DNA of 64,000 bases from Reticulitermes speratus (GCA_021186555.1 JAJKFL010000006.1:36019478-36083477), one strand, 5' to 3'; counted from the stretch's first letter, positions 24,501 to 36,452 are shown. Notes: a model not told the origin generated them from the letters alone. A program made the numbers and translations.

Positions 24501-27500
24501 TCTGCTGCTTCATTTCAATTTCGTAATTTGGACTTAAAACAAGCAAACTGGCCTGCAAATTGCTTTACTGTATTTAAGAGATTATCCAAACATCGAATAT
24601 ATTATTTTACGTAATTCGAATACAAATGGAGAATGACATAATCAGGAAAAAAAGTGTATCAATAGCAGATGACTGATACTTCATTATGAAGTTAACAAAC
24701 TCCAATTGTTTATAGAACTAGAAGTTTACTGTTGTGCTCACAAAAGAACACAACTGACAGTATTTGAGTTAGCTGGATGCTGTCCAGAGTCTTATAATCT
24801 ACCATATACCAGTATTATTACACTATTATTTTAGGAAATATATTTGCACGAACTGCGGCACTATTTATCGCAATTCCTTACTAAATTTTCTCATCATTTT
24901 TAAACCTAAAGTTAGGAATATTATTTTAAAATTTTATTGCAATGAGAGGAAGGAAATAATACTAAATAAATTCCCTATAAATTTAGTACTGTTAGAGTTT
25001 AATCGAAGTAAAATGATTCATTTCGCAGAGTATGGGTGATACTGCAGACGTATTGCAGGCTCTGGTCTACTACATGTCGGCTGTTTGTGCCTTATATATA
25101 TTCTCCACTCTTGGAAACGAAATGTCAACTCAGGTACTTGGATTTATTACGTTCAGCTCCAGATTTAATACTTTGTTATTACCTTCAAAGTACAATAGAC
25201 GTTAGATTTAATAACTGTAACGAAGTTGTTTCTTGATCACAAATACAGAATACATTTTCTCCCATGAAGAACTTCCAGTCATACCGAATATATAAATATG
25301 TGAATTGTAACACTACTAACATGAAAATACGTCTATATCGAATTTGCTTACCTTACTTTGTGAATACATTTTCTGCTATTCGCTTAATGATTTTATCACT
25401 GGACACGCATATCTGTGTCTAGTCACTTAACTTCTCTCCTACGAACCCTATTCAATATTTATTTTTATAAAAATATTCATTGCCCTATTATTCCATTACT
25501 AAAATGTATTCACTCAGTCGTAATTTGGTGACGTGTGTTTAGTGTTGTGTTCTAAATTCACTTGTGGTTCAAATTAATCGCCATATAATACTTGAATATT
25601 TCAGGCTGAGAGGGTGAGTGAAGCAGCTTGGGGGTGCGACTGGGTGGGAGCTCCTGTCCCATTCCAGCGCTGTCTGGTCTTCATCATTGCTACAGCTAAC
25701 AAGGAGTTCACACTAACTGCTGGAAAATTTGTTCCGGTGTGCAACAAGACCATGATGAATGTAAGACTGCTTACAGTGGATCGCTAGAAAGAACGCTTAA
25801 ACAAAGGGCTCAAAATATTTAGATGAAGCTAAACTTGTGAAAATGAAAGAGTCGCACGCGTTTGAAAATTGCCCTCGTGGAGCACGATACCTGCATGTTA
25901 TACATTTGTTAGGTACCTGGCGTAATGTACTAATTACGTTTTAGTTCTTGTTAACAAGTGACAGTTTAAGCACTTATAAGTGACACATCAAAGTCGAATG
26001 GACTGTACAGTGGATTGTACACTTTCTACAGAAACATCCATAATTGCACACCAGGACGTCACACCTTCAATAGGTACGAACATTACATCGGAAATTTCTT
26101 CCAGCTGAGAACAATAAACATTACCTTAATGTCCGCGGATGGTGACTTACGGATAAGACAAATACGTGATCCTCAAATTCAAATAAATACAATTTGTGGC
26201 TTTAACAGCGCAAACCTGTGCTCCAGTGGCTCGATTATTCCATTCTGTGTTCTGTGATAAGATCTTCATACATGACTTGAAATTTCAGTCTGTAGCTAGG
26301 ATTCTTGTATTCCAAACAGCGGTTCGCAGGCTTCGGATATTTTGAAAATGGTGAAATCACTGACATCTTCAACGCATTCCCGTTCGGCTGCCAACGCCCT
26401 TTATGGCATATATGTTCCAGTCGTCACCGACATTTGACCAACCAGCCCACATAATCCAGCTAATATTAACCGGCTATGGAATTCGCTTGTAGGTTTAAGC
26501 TAATTAGTTTAATTAAAGGGCAGCCAATTGATCAGTGAAGCAAGGCCTCTTGTGCCTCATTTGTGTACTAAATTCATATTTGTGCATAAGGGAACACCAC
26601 AAAAAAAGTGCTTCATGTTTCAGTCTATGTTTCCTCCATGAATGTTTAAAATGTTCATGTTTAAAACATAGAGACTTCACATACTGCATTATTCAGATGT
26701 TCATATAAACCAATGCTAACAAATCACTAACTTCAAAACCAATCAAAATTTTCCTGAGATTTTGTCATTCTAGCATAATCAACATTGTACCTTTACAGGC
26801 ATACCATGAAATCAGATTTTAATTGAAACTGCCTTACTTTAGGAGGATGACATTTAGAGTCAATACACACCATTCAGTGCATTACTAGACAGTGCTCCTA
26901 AGATACAAGATTTCACGGAAATATTTGCTAATTATTTGCGGTAAACCGAGTCTAAGTGTCACGGCTCGTCTTAAGGCATGAGTGAGAAAAGACCATTGAA
27001 ATACCTGTGCACAGATAGCAGAATATTATTAAAATGGGGTTTTAATAAACGCTTGGGTTCGTTGTGGAATGGAAAGTGTAAAACCGCCATGTCTTGTGGA
27101 CACTGAACTGAGACCTCAGGCTACGAAAATCTTCTTTCAATTAAGCGTTCCAAATGACCCGTACAATTTCGAAAGGCACAATAAAATAATGTGAGGTTTT
27201 ACTGCAACGACTATTCCTATTAAGTTCCGTTACCTAAAACTGGTCCCACTAACGGGGAATGTCTGGCTAGTTCCTTCACTGCGAGTATAATCCCTTACAG
27301 AGTTTTAGGCTCCAAAATTTTTCTACGTGAGTTTAATTTCAATTTAATCGGCAATATTTTTCAAGGGGAGAGAATTACGCTGTGTGACCAAGTTACGAAT
27401 CATTTGACAAAGCCTCGGATTTGGACTGATTCTTTGGTAGAACTTACGCAATGGAAAAGGAATATGAGATTTGGGACATGGAACATGAGGAGCCTGAGGA

Positions 27501-30500
27501 GGTCAGGGTCACATGACAGTGGCCAGGGAATCAGCTAGGTACAAATTAGATTTAGTAGGTGTACAGGAGGTTAGGTGGGACAAAGGAGGCACAGTAAGAG
27601 CAGGGGATTACAATTTTGCTATGGAAAAGTAAATAAAAGTCATCAATTGGGAAAAGGCTTTTTTGTACCATCAGAGAATAGTATTAGCAATTAAGAGTGT
27701 AGAGTTTGTTAGTGATAGGATGTCATATATGGTGCTGAGAAGTCGCTGGTGTTATAGTGTTCTGAATGCACCAACTGAGGAGAAAAGTGAAGACTCAAAG
27801 GACAGTTTCTGTGAGGAATTAGAACAGGTTTTCGATCATTTTCCTAAGTACCATATGAAAATTCTGTTAGGAGATTTTAATGCAAAATTGGGGAGGGAGG
27901 AAACTTTCAAACCAACGATCGGGAATGACAGTTTACATGATGATAGTAATGATAATGGTGTTAGAGTTGTAAAATCTGCCACATAAAAAAATCTGGTTGT
28001 TAAGAGCACAATGTTCCCGTACCGAAATATTCATAAATACACCTGGACCCCTCCTGATGGGAAGACTCATTATCAGATTAATCACGTAGTGATAGATAGG
28101 AGATGGCATTCAAGTATACTCGAGTGCTATCTTACAGGGAAGCTGACTGTGATACTGATCACTATCTGGTGGTTGCAAAAGTTAGGGAAAGACTGGCGGT
28201 AATTAAACGAGCAGCACAGAAGTTTGATGCAGAGAGATTTAATCTCAAGAAGCTAAGTGAAGTAGAGGTTAGGAAACAGTACCAGTTAAAGATCTCAACG
28301 AGGTTTGCAGCTTTGGAGAACTTAAATGTTAGTGAGGACATTAATAGGGCTTGGAAAAACATTAAAGAGATTATAAAAATCTCACCTAAAGAGAGTCTAG
28401 GGCTGTATGAAAGGAAGCAGCATAAACCATGGTTTGACGTAGAATGTTCAAAATTTTTAGATCAAAGAAAGCAAGCTAAAATGCAATGGTTACAGAATCC
28501 AAACCAAAGTAATGTACCTCGTAGATAATCTGAACAATGTAAGACGTGAAGCTAGTAGACATTTCAGGAACAAAAACGAAGGAATATCTGAAAGTTGGGC
28601 AGCGCATGTGGCACGTATGGTTGAGGGAGAGGTGCATACAGGATTTTGGTGAGGAGAACTGAGGGACGGAGACCACTTGAATGACCAGGCATAGATGGGA
28701 AGATAATATTAAAATGGATCTTCAAGAAGTGGGATGGGGGCACGGACTGGATTGAAATGGTTCAGGATAGGGACAGGTGGCGGACTCTTGTGAATACGGT
28801 AATGAACCTTCGGGTTCCACAAAACGAGGGAAATTTCATGACTAGCTGACGACCTGCTAGCTTCTCAAGAAGGACTCTGCTCCATGGAGTTAGTTAGTAT
28901 GCGGATTAAAACAATACAAACCGTGCCTTACGGAAACGCAGTTTTTGTTCAGGATATGCATTCGAATATCCAGAACAGTAGGTAGAGTACAAATTACTTA
29001 GACTGAAGACAGTGAATATGCTGTACAGTGGGCATTTGTAAGAGCATTTACGACGCTCAGAACTGGCCACTTGTGAATGCCATTATTTTATACGGTAAGA
29101 GCACTAAAGTACCTGTGGATAACACTGATCCACTATGCGTGACTTCAGGCTTCCGACACGCGGTGTAAATGAGATCTTCGCTCCTTCGGGATTTTACGCA
29201 GCGCAGAATGGTAGTGTCTTACCGACGTTTCGGGTCAATCCATCGGTCCCATTTTCAAAGGTCAAAAGGTTTGCTTGACCCTTGAAGATGGAACCAAGAG
29301 TTGACCCGAAACGTCGGTAAGAAACTACCATTATACGCTGCGTAAAATCCCAAAACAGCGCAGATCTCACAGTTTCACTAATTTAATGTCAAGTAGAAAC
29401 AAAGTGACATACTTATAAAGTATTCGAAACCATTTGAAGGCTTACCTTTTCGCTTAGTCTTCCATACATTAGAGAAGCAGTTTGGATCTCAGGTTACGAT
29501 GGGCCAAATTCAGTAGGACCTGTCACAGAAAACAGAAAAACATGTCTCAATGCACACAACTGTGTTGGTGAAATAGATTATCGTTACTAGTGTAAATTAA
29601 AAGAACATTCCAGTGTGCCGTTAGGTTAAACGGTCCAATAGAGAAATTCAGATTTAGCAGCCGGTAAAGGTTACCAGATATATTTCAATTTAAACAACTT
29701 TATAGGCAAATATGAAATAGCAGGAAGTTTCATGGAGACTAGTGAAAAGGAAACCACCTAAATACTTTCAAAAACAATAAAATAAAATATAAATCACTGA
29801 GTTGCCTAAGCCATGCAAATAAGAAGTCTGCTAGCAAAACTACCGACACAACCATGCAAAAGTGGGAATATTTAAGGTTCAGTGTTACAGAAGTTTCTAT
29901 CGGATTGCCAAGGAAAAAGCACTATAAAGAACGTTGCAGGTGACACATAATTTATAAACTTTGGGTCAACTGGAATATTCCTGTACTGTGTATAATACAA
30001 ACAACGGTACGTCCCACACCTGGATTCAAGAAAAATCACGTAGGCGTAGCTAGGGGGGGCGAGAAATGCAGCCGCCCTGGGTGGCAGATTATAAGGGGCA
30101 GCAAAATGTGTAGAAAAATTAATATTCTAAATAGAAAGATTTGATTTTCTGCGCGTAACAAATGTTAAATAGTTGATTCAAATAAAAGGAAATTCAATAA
30201 ATCATCGTGATTGTGAGAAAGTTCGTAATTAATGTTAGGGGCGTTCATTAATTATTGCTCGCCTCGAGCGTCAGAAAACTTAGCTCCACCACTGCCTTTC
30301 ATGATTCTGCAATGTCTTTGAATTGAGACACACATCGTTTTGTTAAACCTACACTCTGCCTTTAATAAGGCACAACTACAATTGGTAGAATTATAAGAAA
30401 CAACTTCGATTTGTGAAGAAATCAAATGAGCATAAATATCATCTCTTCGCATTGGGACGGAGCCCACGGTGTACTTATAGGGCAGTAATTTGCTGGGTTC

Positions 30501-32355
30501 TAATATGTATAATTCTTTGGGCTATGAATAGAGGTTTAACTTAAAAATAATAAATATAAGCAGGATGAAGAGAAATTTGTAATACCACGATAGGCAATTA
30601 CGTATAACGTAACACTGAGGCGTGTTCGCGTAATCACTGTTGCCGTGGAAAAGTAATAAGCATTACATATTCTGAGTGTGTGCCTGTAGTCTTAGTTATC
30701 CAGCACGCAACGTACACGCAACGTATTATAGGCCTATTATCACTGTGGTCCGTCTGGCTATACCATATTTATCCAAATATCTCATAAAGGGCACGATGTT
30801 CGGAAAATATGTGTTTTGAGTTTCTGTACAACTTTTGTCTGAAACATTTCTCATTCTAAGAATTCAGGGAGATGCTATTACAAATGTTCATAGGTCTTCA
30901 AGTAAAGTGACCGTTATTCTTGTCAGATTTTAATGGAACTTGAATTTTTTGACAGATTTTCGAAAAATACACAAATATCAAATTTCATGAAAATCCGTCC
31001 AGTGGGAGACGAGCTGTTCCATACGGACAGACGGACATGATGAAGCCAATTGTCGCTTTTCGCAATATTTGCAAACGCGCCTACAAAGCGTGATAATGTT
31101 ATGGGGCAACGCAAGTTATTATGGAATACTAATCGTGTGGACAGCACCGGTATGATACAATACACATAGGAGAGCTGACAACTGCAAACAACATTTCGTC
31201 TTGAATAACTTCATGGAGCAGAATCCTTCCTGAGAAGGCAACAGGACCTGAGCTAGTCAAGAAACTTCCCACATTTAACAGAGCCCGGAAGGTCTTCTCC
31301 ACTACCCTGTTACCTCGTCCCGCTTAGGCACAAATATCTTCCTCAGCACCTTATTGCGGGATATCCTCAGCCTATGTTTCTCCCTCAGCGTGCGAGACCA
31401 AGTTTCACACCCATACAAAAGAAAAGGCAAAATTACAATTTTTAATATTTTAATCTTTATGTTTTTGAATAGAAAAACGGAAGACAAAAGATTCTGTACC
31501 GAATAATAGCAAACATTCACTGAATTCAATCTGCTCTTAGTTTCTTCATTAATGAAATTTTGGCTTTTTAGAGTAGGTCCCAAATACTTGAACTGCTCCA
31601 CCCTTTTAATTAATTTATTACCTATCTTTATGTTTCTTCTTAGTAACTGTTACCAAAACACCACTTCGAACAGGCAGGCACAGAATATTCTTCTTTAAAA
31701 ATTCATTCCGTCCGTTGTGCTTATAATAATTTACATATAGCAAAACATATGCACACAAATTTTATAAAATTACAATTTATCGATACACATGAACTCTCTT
31801 ACATGTTTCAACAATAAATCTCCGTCCTCATGGAGATTTCAAAACAATGGAATACATCAAATTTTACATGAAAAATACATAGACGTCTCCTTGAGGATGG
31901 TGATTTATGGCTGCAACATGTAGAAAAGTTTATGTTTATGATAAATTGTAATTTTGTACAATACATTTGTATATGTTGGTATATATAAATGTTTACAAAA
32001 TATTCTTGATCGTTGGGGTCGATGACGTACCGTTTTACAGCATCTGCCTTTGTACCTGGTTTTGTATTTGTTCCTGTGAATAAAGTACTGAATTTTCAGT
32101 GCCCACCAAATGCCAACAATTGTGCTTTCAGGCATGCCTTTATTTACTTATAACATAACAAATATGATAATTGTATATTTATTTACCTGGTGAAAAATGC
32201 TTGCCTCAAGGAATCTTATTTTAGTGATGATGGACCTTTGGTTTGAAGCGTCATGTATTTTCTTTTGTCTGCAGATGATGAACCAATCGATCTCGTTCTT
32301 CATGTTTCTTCTGCATTTAAAAACGAAGATTACCGATGGCAGTAAAGCAATATAA
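18570..32355 (+). CDS. Odorant receptor OR-B, 7tm_6 family (complete, 426 aa)
   Basis: Probable ligand-binding odorant receptor, an inverted seven-helix membrane protein forming a cation channel with Orco. Exons: 18570-18865, 19364-19640, 21331-21596, 21693-21792, 25029-25133, 25605-25760 and 32275-32355, giving 1281 nt including TAA, with GT-AG introns throughout. The start is the ATG at 18570, which aligns with OR-C's start and gives equal first exons. The N-terminus is polar ([12 protein letters not shown]), TM1 begins after [11 protein letters not shown], exon 2 has [19 protein letters not shown]4 has [11 protein letters not shown], the charged loop ends in HHKEIKRYM, and TM7 carries [15 protein letters not shown]. 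Length is usual for the family. Long introns 4 and 6 hold LINE and foldback insertions. No defect seen. The ligand is unknown. Confidence 0.92.
22600..23200. repeat. GC-rich dispersed repeat in OR-B intron 4
   Basis: Counterpart of the block at 4262-4860 in OR-A intron 4. Shared steps include ttttgtgctttcctgca and gttcgtccgacgtag. Its base composition contrasts with the surrounding intron. No known protein is encoded by the short open frames in it. Confidence 0.5.
23885..24412. mobile_element. Foldback element with hammerhead-like core in both arms (OR-B intron 4)
   Basis: A nearly perfect ~530-base palindrome with outer ends tcacac and gtgtga. Its centre lies near 24150, where cttccataagt-type sequence mirrors itself. 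The right arm has CTGATGA (24302-24308), ggtccc/gggaacc, GAAAC (24329-24333) and ATGTT. The left arm has the same on the minus strand, with GAAAT. Between the two arms, the expected stem I GTCC/GGAC can be rebuilt. It is non-coding and resembles Penelope terminal repeats joined head to head. Confidence 0.75.
27440..28905 (+). mobile_element. LINE with endonuclease but no reverse transcriptase (OR-B intron 6)
   Basis: An RTE-like non-LTR element on the + strand. It begins with a broken [11 protein letters not shown], the first motif of AP-type endonucleases, then [26 protein letters not shown], then [20 protein letters not shown] in a new frame, then [17 protein letters not shown], the last endonuclease box. 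The spacer [20 protein letters not shown] follows, and after about 28580 the sequence jumps to the 3' tail (VARM, then ttcaagaagtggga and aaggactctgc, ending gttagtta). The whole reverse transcriptase is missing. Several stops and frameshifts are present. Confidence 0.82.
29138..29385. mobile_element. Foldback element, family F1 copy 2 (OR-B intron 6)
   Basis: The best preserved copy of the family. The left arm has gagatcttcgctcc, acgcagcg and gacgtttcgggtcaa; the right arm mirrors it with ttgacccgaaacgtc, cgctgcgt and gcgcagatctcac. The inner part reads CTTGAAGATGGAACC...GACCCGAAACGTCGGTA, close to a hammerhead-type order. Non-coding. Confidence 0.7.
30035..30295. mobile_element. Probable MITE-like repeat (OR-B intron 6)
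   Basis: Begins near ggcgtagctagggggggcg and ends near cttagctccaccactgcc, which can be read as decayed inverted ends of the type TAGCTACGCCACTG. The interior holds gccgccctgggtggcag and AT-rich filler. There is no protein. Superfamily not assigned. Confidence 0.35.
30598..31100 (+). repeat. Dispersed repeat R2, copy 1 (OR-B intron 6)
   Basis: Matches 36641-37096 along about 450 bases: cttagttatcc, tctacaacttttgtc-gaaac-type steps, gacagattttcgaaaaatac, caaatatcaaatttcatg and agtgggag-cgag-tgttcca. A short piece recurs at 51230-51333 (gacagacggac, aatcgcttttcgcaattt). Non-coding; element class unknown. Confidence 0.65.
31195..31690 (-). mobile_element. RTE-type LINE 3' fragment (OR-B intron 6)
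   Basis: The minus strand reads [40 protein letters not shown] and [16 protein letters not shown], then a short 3' end that matches the other LINE tails here (ttcttgactagct, aaggattctgctccatg). It is 5'-truncated inside the reverse transcriptase, and the part between the coding tail and the 3' end is also shortened. Confidence 0.75.
31764..31958. mobile_element. Foldback element, Penelope-terminal-like (OR-B intron 6)
   Basis: Inverted arms run from aaaattacaatttatc (left) to gataaattgtaatttt (right). Each arm carries a motif like TTGAGGA...CAACATGTAG, a decayed version of the CTGAGGA...GAAACATGTAG order seen at the Penelope-like element. Non-coding. Confidence 0.5.
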
Positions 32356-33460
32356 TGTTAACAATTCTCACTGCAATGTAGTATATTTGTGATTCTTGGT
32401 AAGTGCTTGTGTAGTTGACAATTCAGTCCAATTCAATTATATTGTGTCACGTTACTTTTTGCCATCAACTGTCAGTTTCAGAAGACTGACAATTGCAATG
32501 TTACAAGTTATCATAAATGCGATTTACATCTCTTCTAGTGCCAATTTTGTACAAAATTAAATTAATTTCGGCGTATTTCTAAAATATTTTAGTTGAATTA
32601 ATATAATTACAATTGATTAACAAAAGAAGCTGTTAGGTGAAGGAGAGATCTCAAGAATAACATGTAAAAATATAATTTAAAATTTCAATTATAACAATAA
32701 TTTTAAAATCATTCAAATGTATAAAAGTTGAATGACTCATATTGTGTAATAGTTACATGTATGCGAGGTAATACATGCAATTATAGATAGAGTTCCAGAT
32801 ACATATATATAGAGTTCCTTTCAACAACTCATTTCTTTCTAAATTCAAGGTGAAGGGGGCCGGTTCTATGGACTCAAAAGAGATAAAGGAAATAAATCAA
32901 CTTCCATCGATTTTTTCAATAATTTACTTTAGCATAAGCATGTTACAACTCAAAGAAATAGAACATGTTTGAAAGTTGCGTTCCAAATTCAAACATACAA
33001 GTCCTACAAAGTGAGTCCCGTATTGAAATGTATCTCCTTAACATTCTGAAGCAACTTCAGAATAATTGTACGACAATATACTAATATATGAAGCATGATA
33101 AACCGAAAAATAAAATTTGTAGCGTTGTTAGATTTTAAATTTTCCCTTTATCCACACATAAGGATATTAACATAAGTTACGTATGGCTTGAATTTTGTAT
33201 AGTTTTAAAGAGAGTATTTTGAATTCCGATCGAAGCTACATGTATTACTCATTTTAACAAATTCAGTTACTTTTCTTCCTTAAGACATATATCATGCATC
33301 GTCCTAAATAACTTTTGTTACAGCTATCTTTTCCGAACCAAAATTCACGTTAGTTTCTCAAGTAATGCCTTCCTCAAAGCAAAGTAGAAGGCCCTCACAC
33401 ACAGCGCTATTAATAGGCGAATATCATTAAAATAAAATTTATTCAGCTATCCCCAAGAAA
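32356..33460. other. 3' flank of OR-B
   Basis: Contains the hairpin at 32470-32491 and an AATAAA at 32891-32896, 536 bases after the stop. Otherwise AT-rich sequence with nothing recognised. Confidence 0.45.
32470..32491 (+). promoter_or_regulatory. 3' UTR hairpin shared with OR-A
   Basis: TGTCAGT and ACTGACA arms around an 8-base loop, 115 bases after the OR-B stop. The same stem sits at the same distance after OR-A, while the flanks are much less alike. Function unknown. Confidence 0.45.
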
Positions 33461-33462
33461 CG

Positions 33463-33760
33463 GGTTACGCGGTGGCGCAGTTGGTTCAGGCACTGCGCTG
33501 CTAGCCGGAAGGTCGCGGGTACGATTTTTCATTGACTTCCGGCAGTTCTATGGCCCTGGGATCGACTCAGCCTCTAACAGAAATGAGTACCATGAATACC
33601 TCCTAGGGGGTAAAGGCGGCCGGTAAACCTACCACATTCATAAGCCGATTGTCTAGAAATTCTGGGATCGTCAACCTCCTGGAGCAGTAGGTGTCTGTCC
33701 AGCCGTGTAATGGGATAGCTTTACGTAGCCATTCAAGAAATAAGCTTAGAACTGACTGTA
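33463..33760 (+). mobile_element. tRNA-derived SINE
   Basis: The tRNA-like head has an A box (tggcgcagttggttcaggca) and a B box (cgcgggtacgattt), with ctgctagccggaaggtcg between them. The body has ggcagttctatggccctggg, cctaggagg-like text and agcagtaggtgtctgtcc. The far end is not sharp. Confidence 0.65.
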
Positions 33761-34761
33761 TGGCCTTCAATATTCACTAATGGGAATGAAATTTGAATTC
33801 GGTGGTTTTATTCAATACAATTCACATATAAACAATGCATATTAAATAGCCCATAAAAAGACGTTACATGATTCTCAAAATAACAGTAACTAATTAACTG
33901 GGCCCTTACATACTGGGTTCCTTAAAATAATTACTATGAATGAGAATTCTGCAACAGTAAATTGTACTTGCAAGACTGTGCGAGCCAAATATTGGCTTCG
34001 TATACCTGTGTAATTAGAAGTCAGAAAATGTTGTCAGATCCACACAGAAGGACAAAGAAACCAACATCAACAATGATCGACACTACGTAATACAAGTCTC
34101 AGATGTTAATTTTACAGATACTGGTCAAGTAGTTTGAAATCTGCTATGGCCTATGCTGGACAACACACAGCCAAGTACGGCTGAAATTAAAAGAATGACA
34201 AACGCAATTCTTATTATAATTATTATAAATTCTAATTTATGGCTTTTGCATTTATTGTAACAACTATAATACTGCAGCTGCGCACCAAAACCTGAACTTT
34301 CGGTATCTAATTCTTATTGATTATTATATTTTAAACGTCCTTGTACAAAACATTTCGATGCCTTTGGAATTTATATAAGGTTCATTTTCATTTCGTATTT
34401 TCAGCGATTTCACGTTCACCTGTCAAATCGGCTTAGCTTACACACAATTAAGCTCTTTCATAAGCTCTATACACCCGAACCCAGATTTGTGACTTATCAG
34501 AATTCGAGGGACACACATCCATGTGCTTAGAAAGCGCAACAATACACGCGGTAACCGTAGCCAAACGGCAACGTAGATGACGAAATGAGAAAACATAAAG
34601 TGCGCTGATTAGTTGTAGCTAGGCAGGCAGACACAAATATCAACTACTTACAAAATATGGAGCTATGCACTGTAACCACAGCTAAGCCGCAAAAATCATC
34701 ATGTAGGAAGAACGTATGAAGTTAGGCGCAGTAAATATAAGTACACAGCAACAATTATCAA
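33761..34761. other. Intergenic, nothing recognised
   Basis: AT-rich DNA without a coding segment, tRNA-like head or long inverted repeat that I can support. Confidence 0.4.
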
Positions 34762-34938
34762 GTGTTATATAAATTTTATTCCGACAAATGTACACAGTTT
34801 ATATTATTTAACACAATTCTATATTATTAAAAAGTGTCCAATAATAAAGAGTTGTGTTAAATAACATAAACTGTGTACATTTGTCGGAATAAGATTTATA
34901 TAATCAAAGAGAATGTACGGTGCAAGTAACGTAAACAT
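34762..34938. mobile_element. Palindromic element, family F2 copy 1
   Basis: Inverted arms of about 53 bases (34763-34816 and 34852-34904) containing attccgacaaatgtacacag and ctgtgtacatttgtcggaat and the pair ttatttaacacaa / ttgtgttaaataa. The right side continues to gtacggtgcaagtaacgtaa, which in copy 2 (46934-47106) is part of the arm. Non-coding. Confidence 0.7.
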
Positions 34939-35940
34939 TATCAGGTAATTAGAAAGCATAACGAGACAGTAGCCGTAGCAACGCATTGACATACAATGTG
35001 TAAGATTTTAGGTTTTCTCAGCGGTATTACAAAAACGAATGTGCAAAATCAATATGTGTCAACACAACTATCTTTATTAGACAAAGAGTCTAATACAGCA
35101 ACATGCATCGACCATAATTAGGTAATCTTTAGGCTATCAATCTTTAAAGAACACTTTGAGGATGACGCACATAATTATATAAATAATCGTTGCTCTTTCA
35201 AGAAGCAGAATAAAATAAAAGTAAGTAAAATGAAATAAAATGGGATAAAACATGTCACTCGGGGATGTTACATCAATTTTACAAATTACATTCCCTTATT
35301 TGGATCCAAGGTTGAAAAACTATTGACACCAATCCAAATGTTTCCTTGAGAATTTACAACTTATATTTTTTATATTTGAATTTACGGTGTGATAAAAAGG
35401 TGTTACTAAAAATTTGTTACCCTATAGTATTACGTTATATGTCGTAAATGTTTCCCAAACTCATTACCCAGAAGACTTCAAGCTACACGTAGGATGTTGA
35501 CATCGAATATGAAAACAAGCATGGTAACTATATCTACGCAGCGGCATGGAATTCTGCAGCCCTTTCCTACTAGAGTTAACCATGTAAAATTGCTGCTTAG
35601 TTAAGAGTCTATTCTGAGTTAAAATTGAATCGTGTCAGGCGGTGTGCTATACCACATTAGGACGTGTGGTATACCACACGGCTAGACACGAAACACTCTA
35701 CACGCTCTATCAGGATGAGTCATAGCATCGGGTCATATAATATCAAGACAGATGTTTGTATACATGCACCAAACAACTGAAAATTTCTACCTGGAACGGC
35801 TCATTTTAAAAATTAATCATTTACAACATCGCAATTTTATGTATATTTTATGTACACTGCATGTTTTAGAAGTTTAATAATTTAATCATTTTAAGAAGGG
35901 AGGCACAATACCTAGATTAGCTGTTGGCCTTGTTACTCCT
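34939..35940. other. Intergenic, nothing recognised
   Basis: No gene or repeat recognised. A small inverted pair, ggtgtgctataccacat and gtgtggtataccacacg, lies at about 35640-35680. Confidence 0.4.
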
Positions 35941-35950
35941 TTGTTCTGAA

Positions 35951-35997
35951 TAACTCCCTGACGACAGCACCCCGGTGCCGAAACATGTAGGATTTTT
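35951..35997 (+). ncRNA. Hammerhead-like ribozyme motif, solo
   Basis: CTGACGA (35958-35964), stem II GCACC/GGTGC around CC (35967-35978), GAAAC (35980-35984), two loop bases, GTA as cleavage triplet (35987-35989), and stem I TCC/GGA (35955-35957 with 35990-35992). All core positions of the minimal type I motif are present. Extra unpaired bases flank stem II. It is probably the leftover of a Penelope terminal repeat, since no protein remains. Activity untested. Confidence 0.6.
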
Positions 35998-36368
35998 ATA
36001 ATTGCTTCTGAATGTATTTTATTAAGTGCATACTTTGGCTGAGGTATTAATTAGTCATCACGGTAGAAATTAAATGGAAAGTCACTTAATATTCCCCCTA
36101 TATCTTTCGACCAATAATTGATCATCTTCAAGGAGACGAGTTTACAGGTTTTCAAGAGTCACTGTCAAAGCCTCAAAAGTGTGTCATACCTTATGGGAGC
36201 AGTACGAAATGTGTAAAATGGTGTTCAAACAAAGTAAGGTCAGTTATGCTATTACGTGTGTTTCGTTAGCACGAACTGGCTATAAAGAAATTAATTACCA
36301 GGTGACCGCTGTTTGTATAACGCGAAATTTCGCATACGCTTGTTGGCTATTACGCGATTTCAGCGGCC

Positions 36369-36452
36369 AGTGTGAAGGTATCGCGCCATTGTGGTGACCC
36401 TAAAAGGGATCTTACAATGGCGCGATGAGATTTGGCGCGATAACTTCACACT
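36369..36452. mobile_element. Small palindromic element
   Basis: Arms agtgtgaaggtatcgcgcc and its mirror ggcgcgataacttcacact, with a second inner pair cgcgccattgt / acaatggcgcg. About 84 bases, non-coding. It could fold as a double hairpin if transcribed. Confidence 0.65.

Noticed and set aside
36075..36145. Minus-strand TTGAAGA...GAAAGATATAGG as a ribozyme
   Set aside because: Order is suggestive, but both the first core base and the base after GAAA are changed; kept only as a possible decayed relative.
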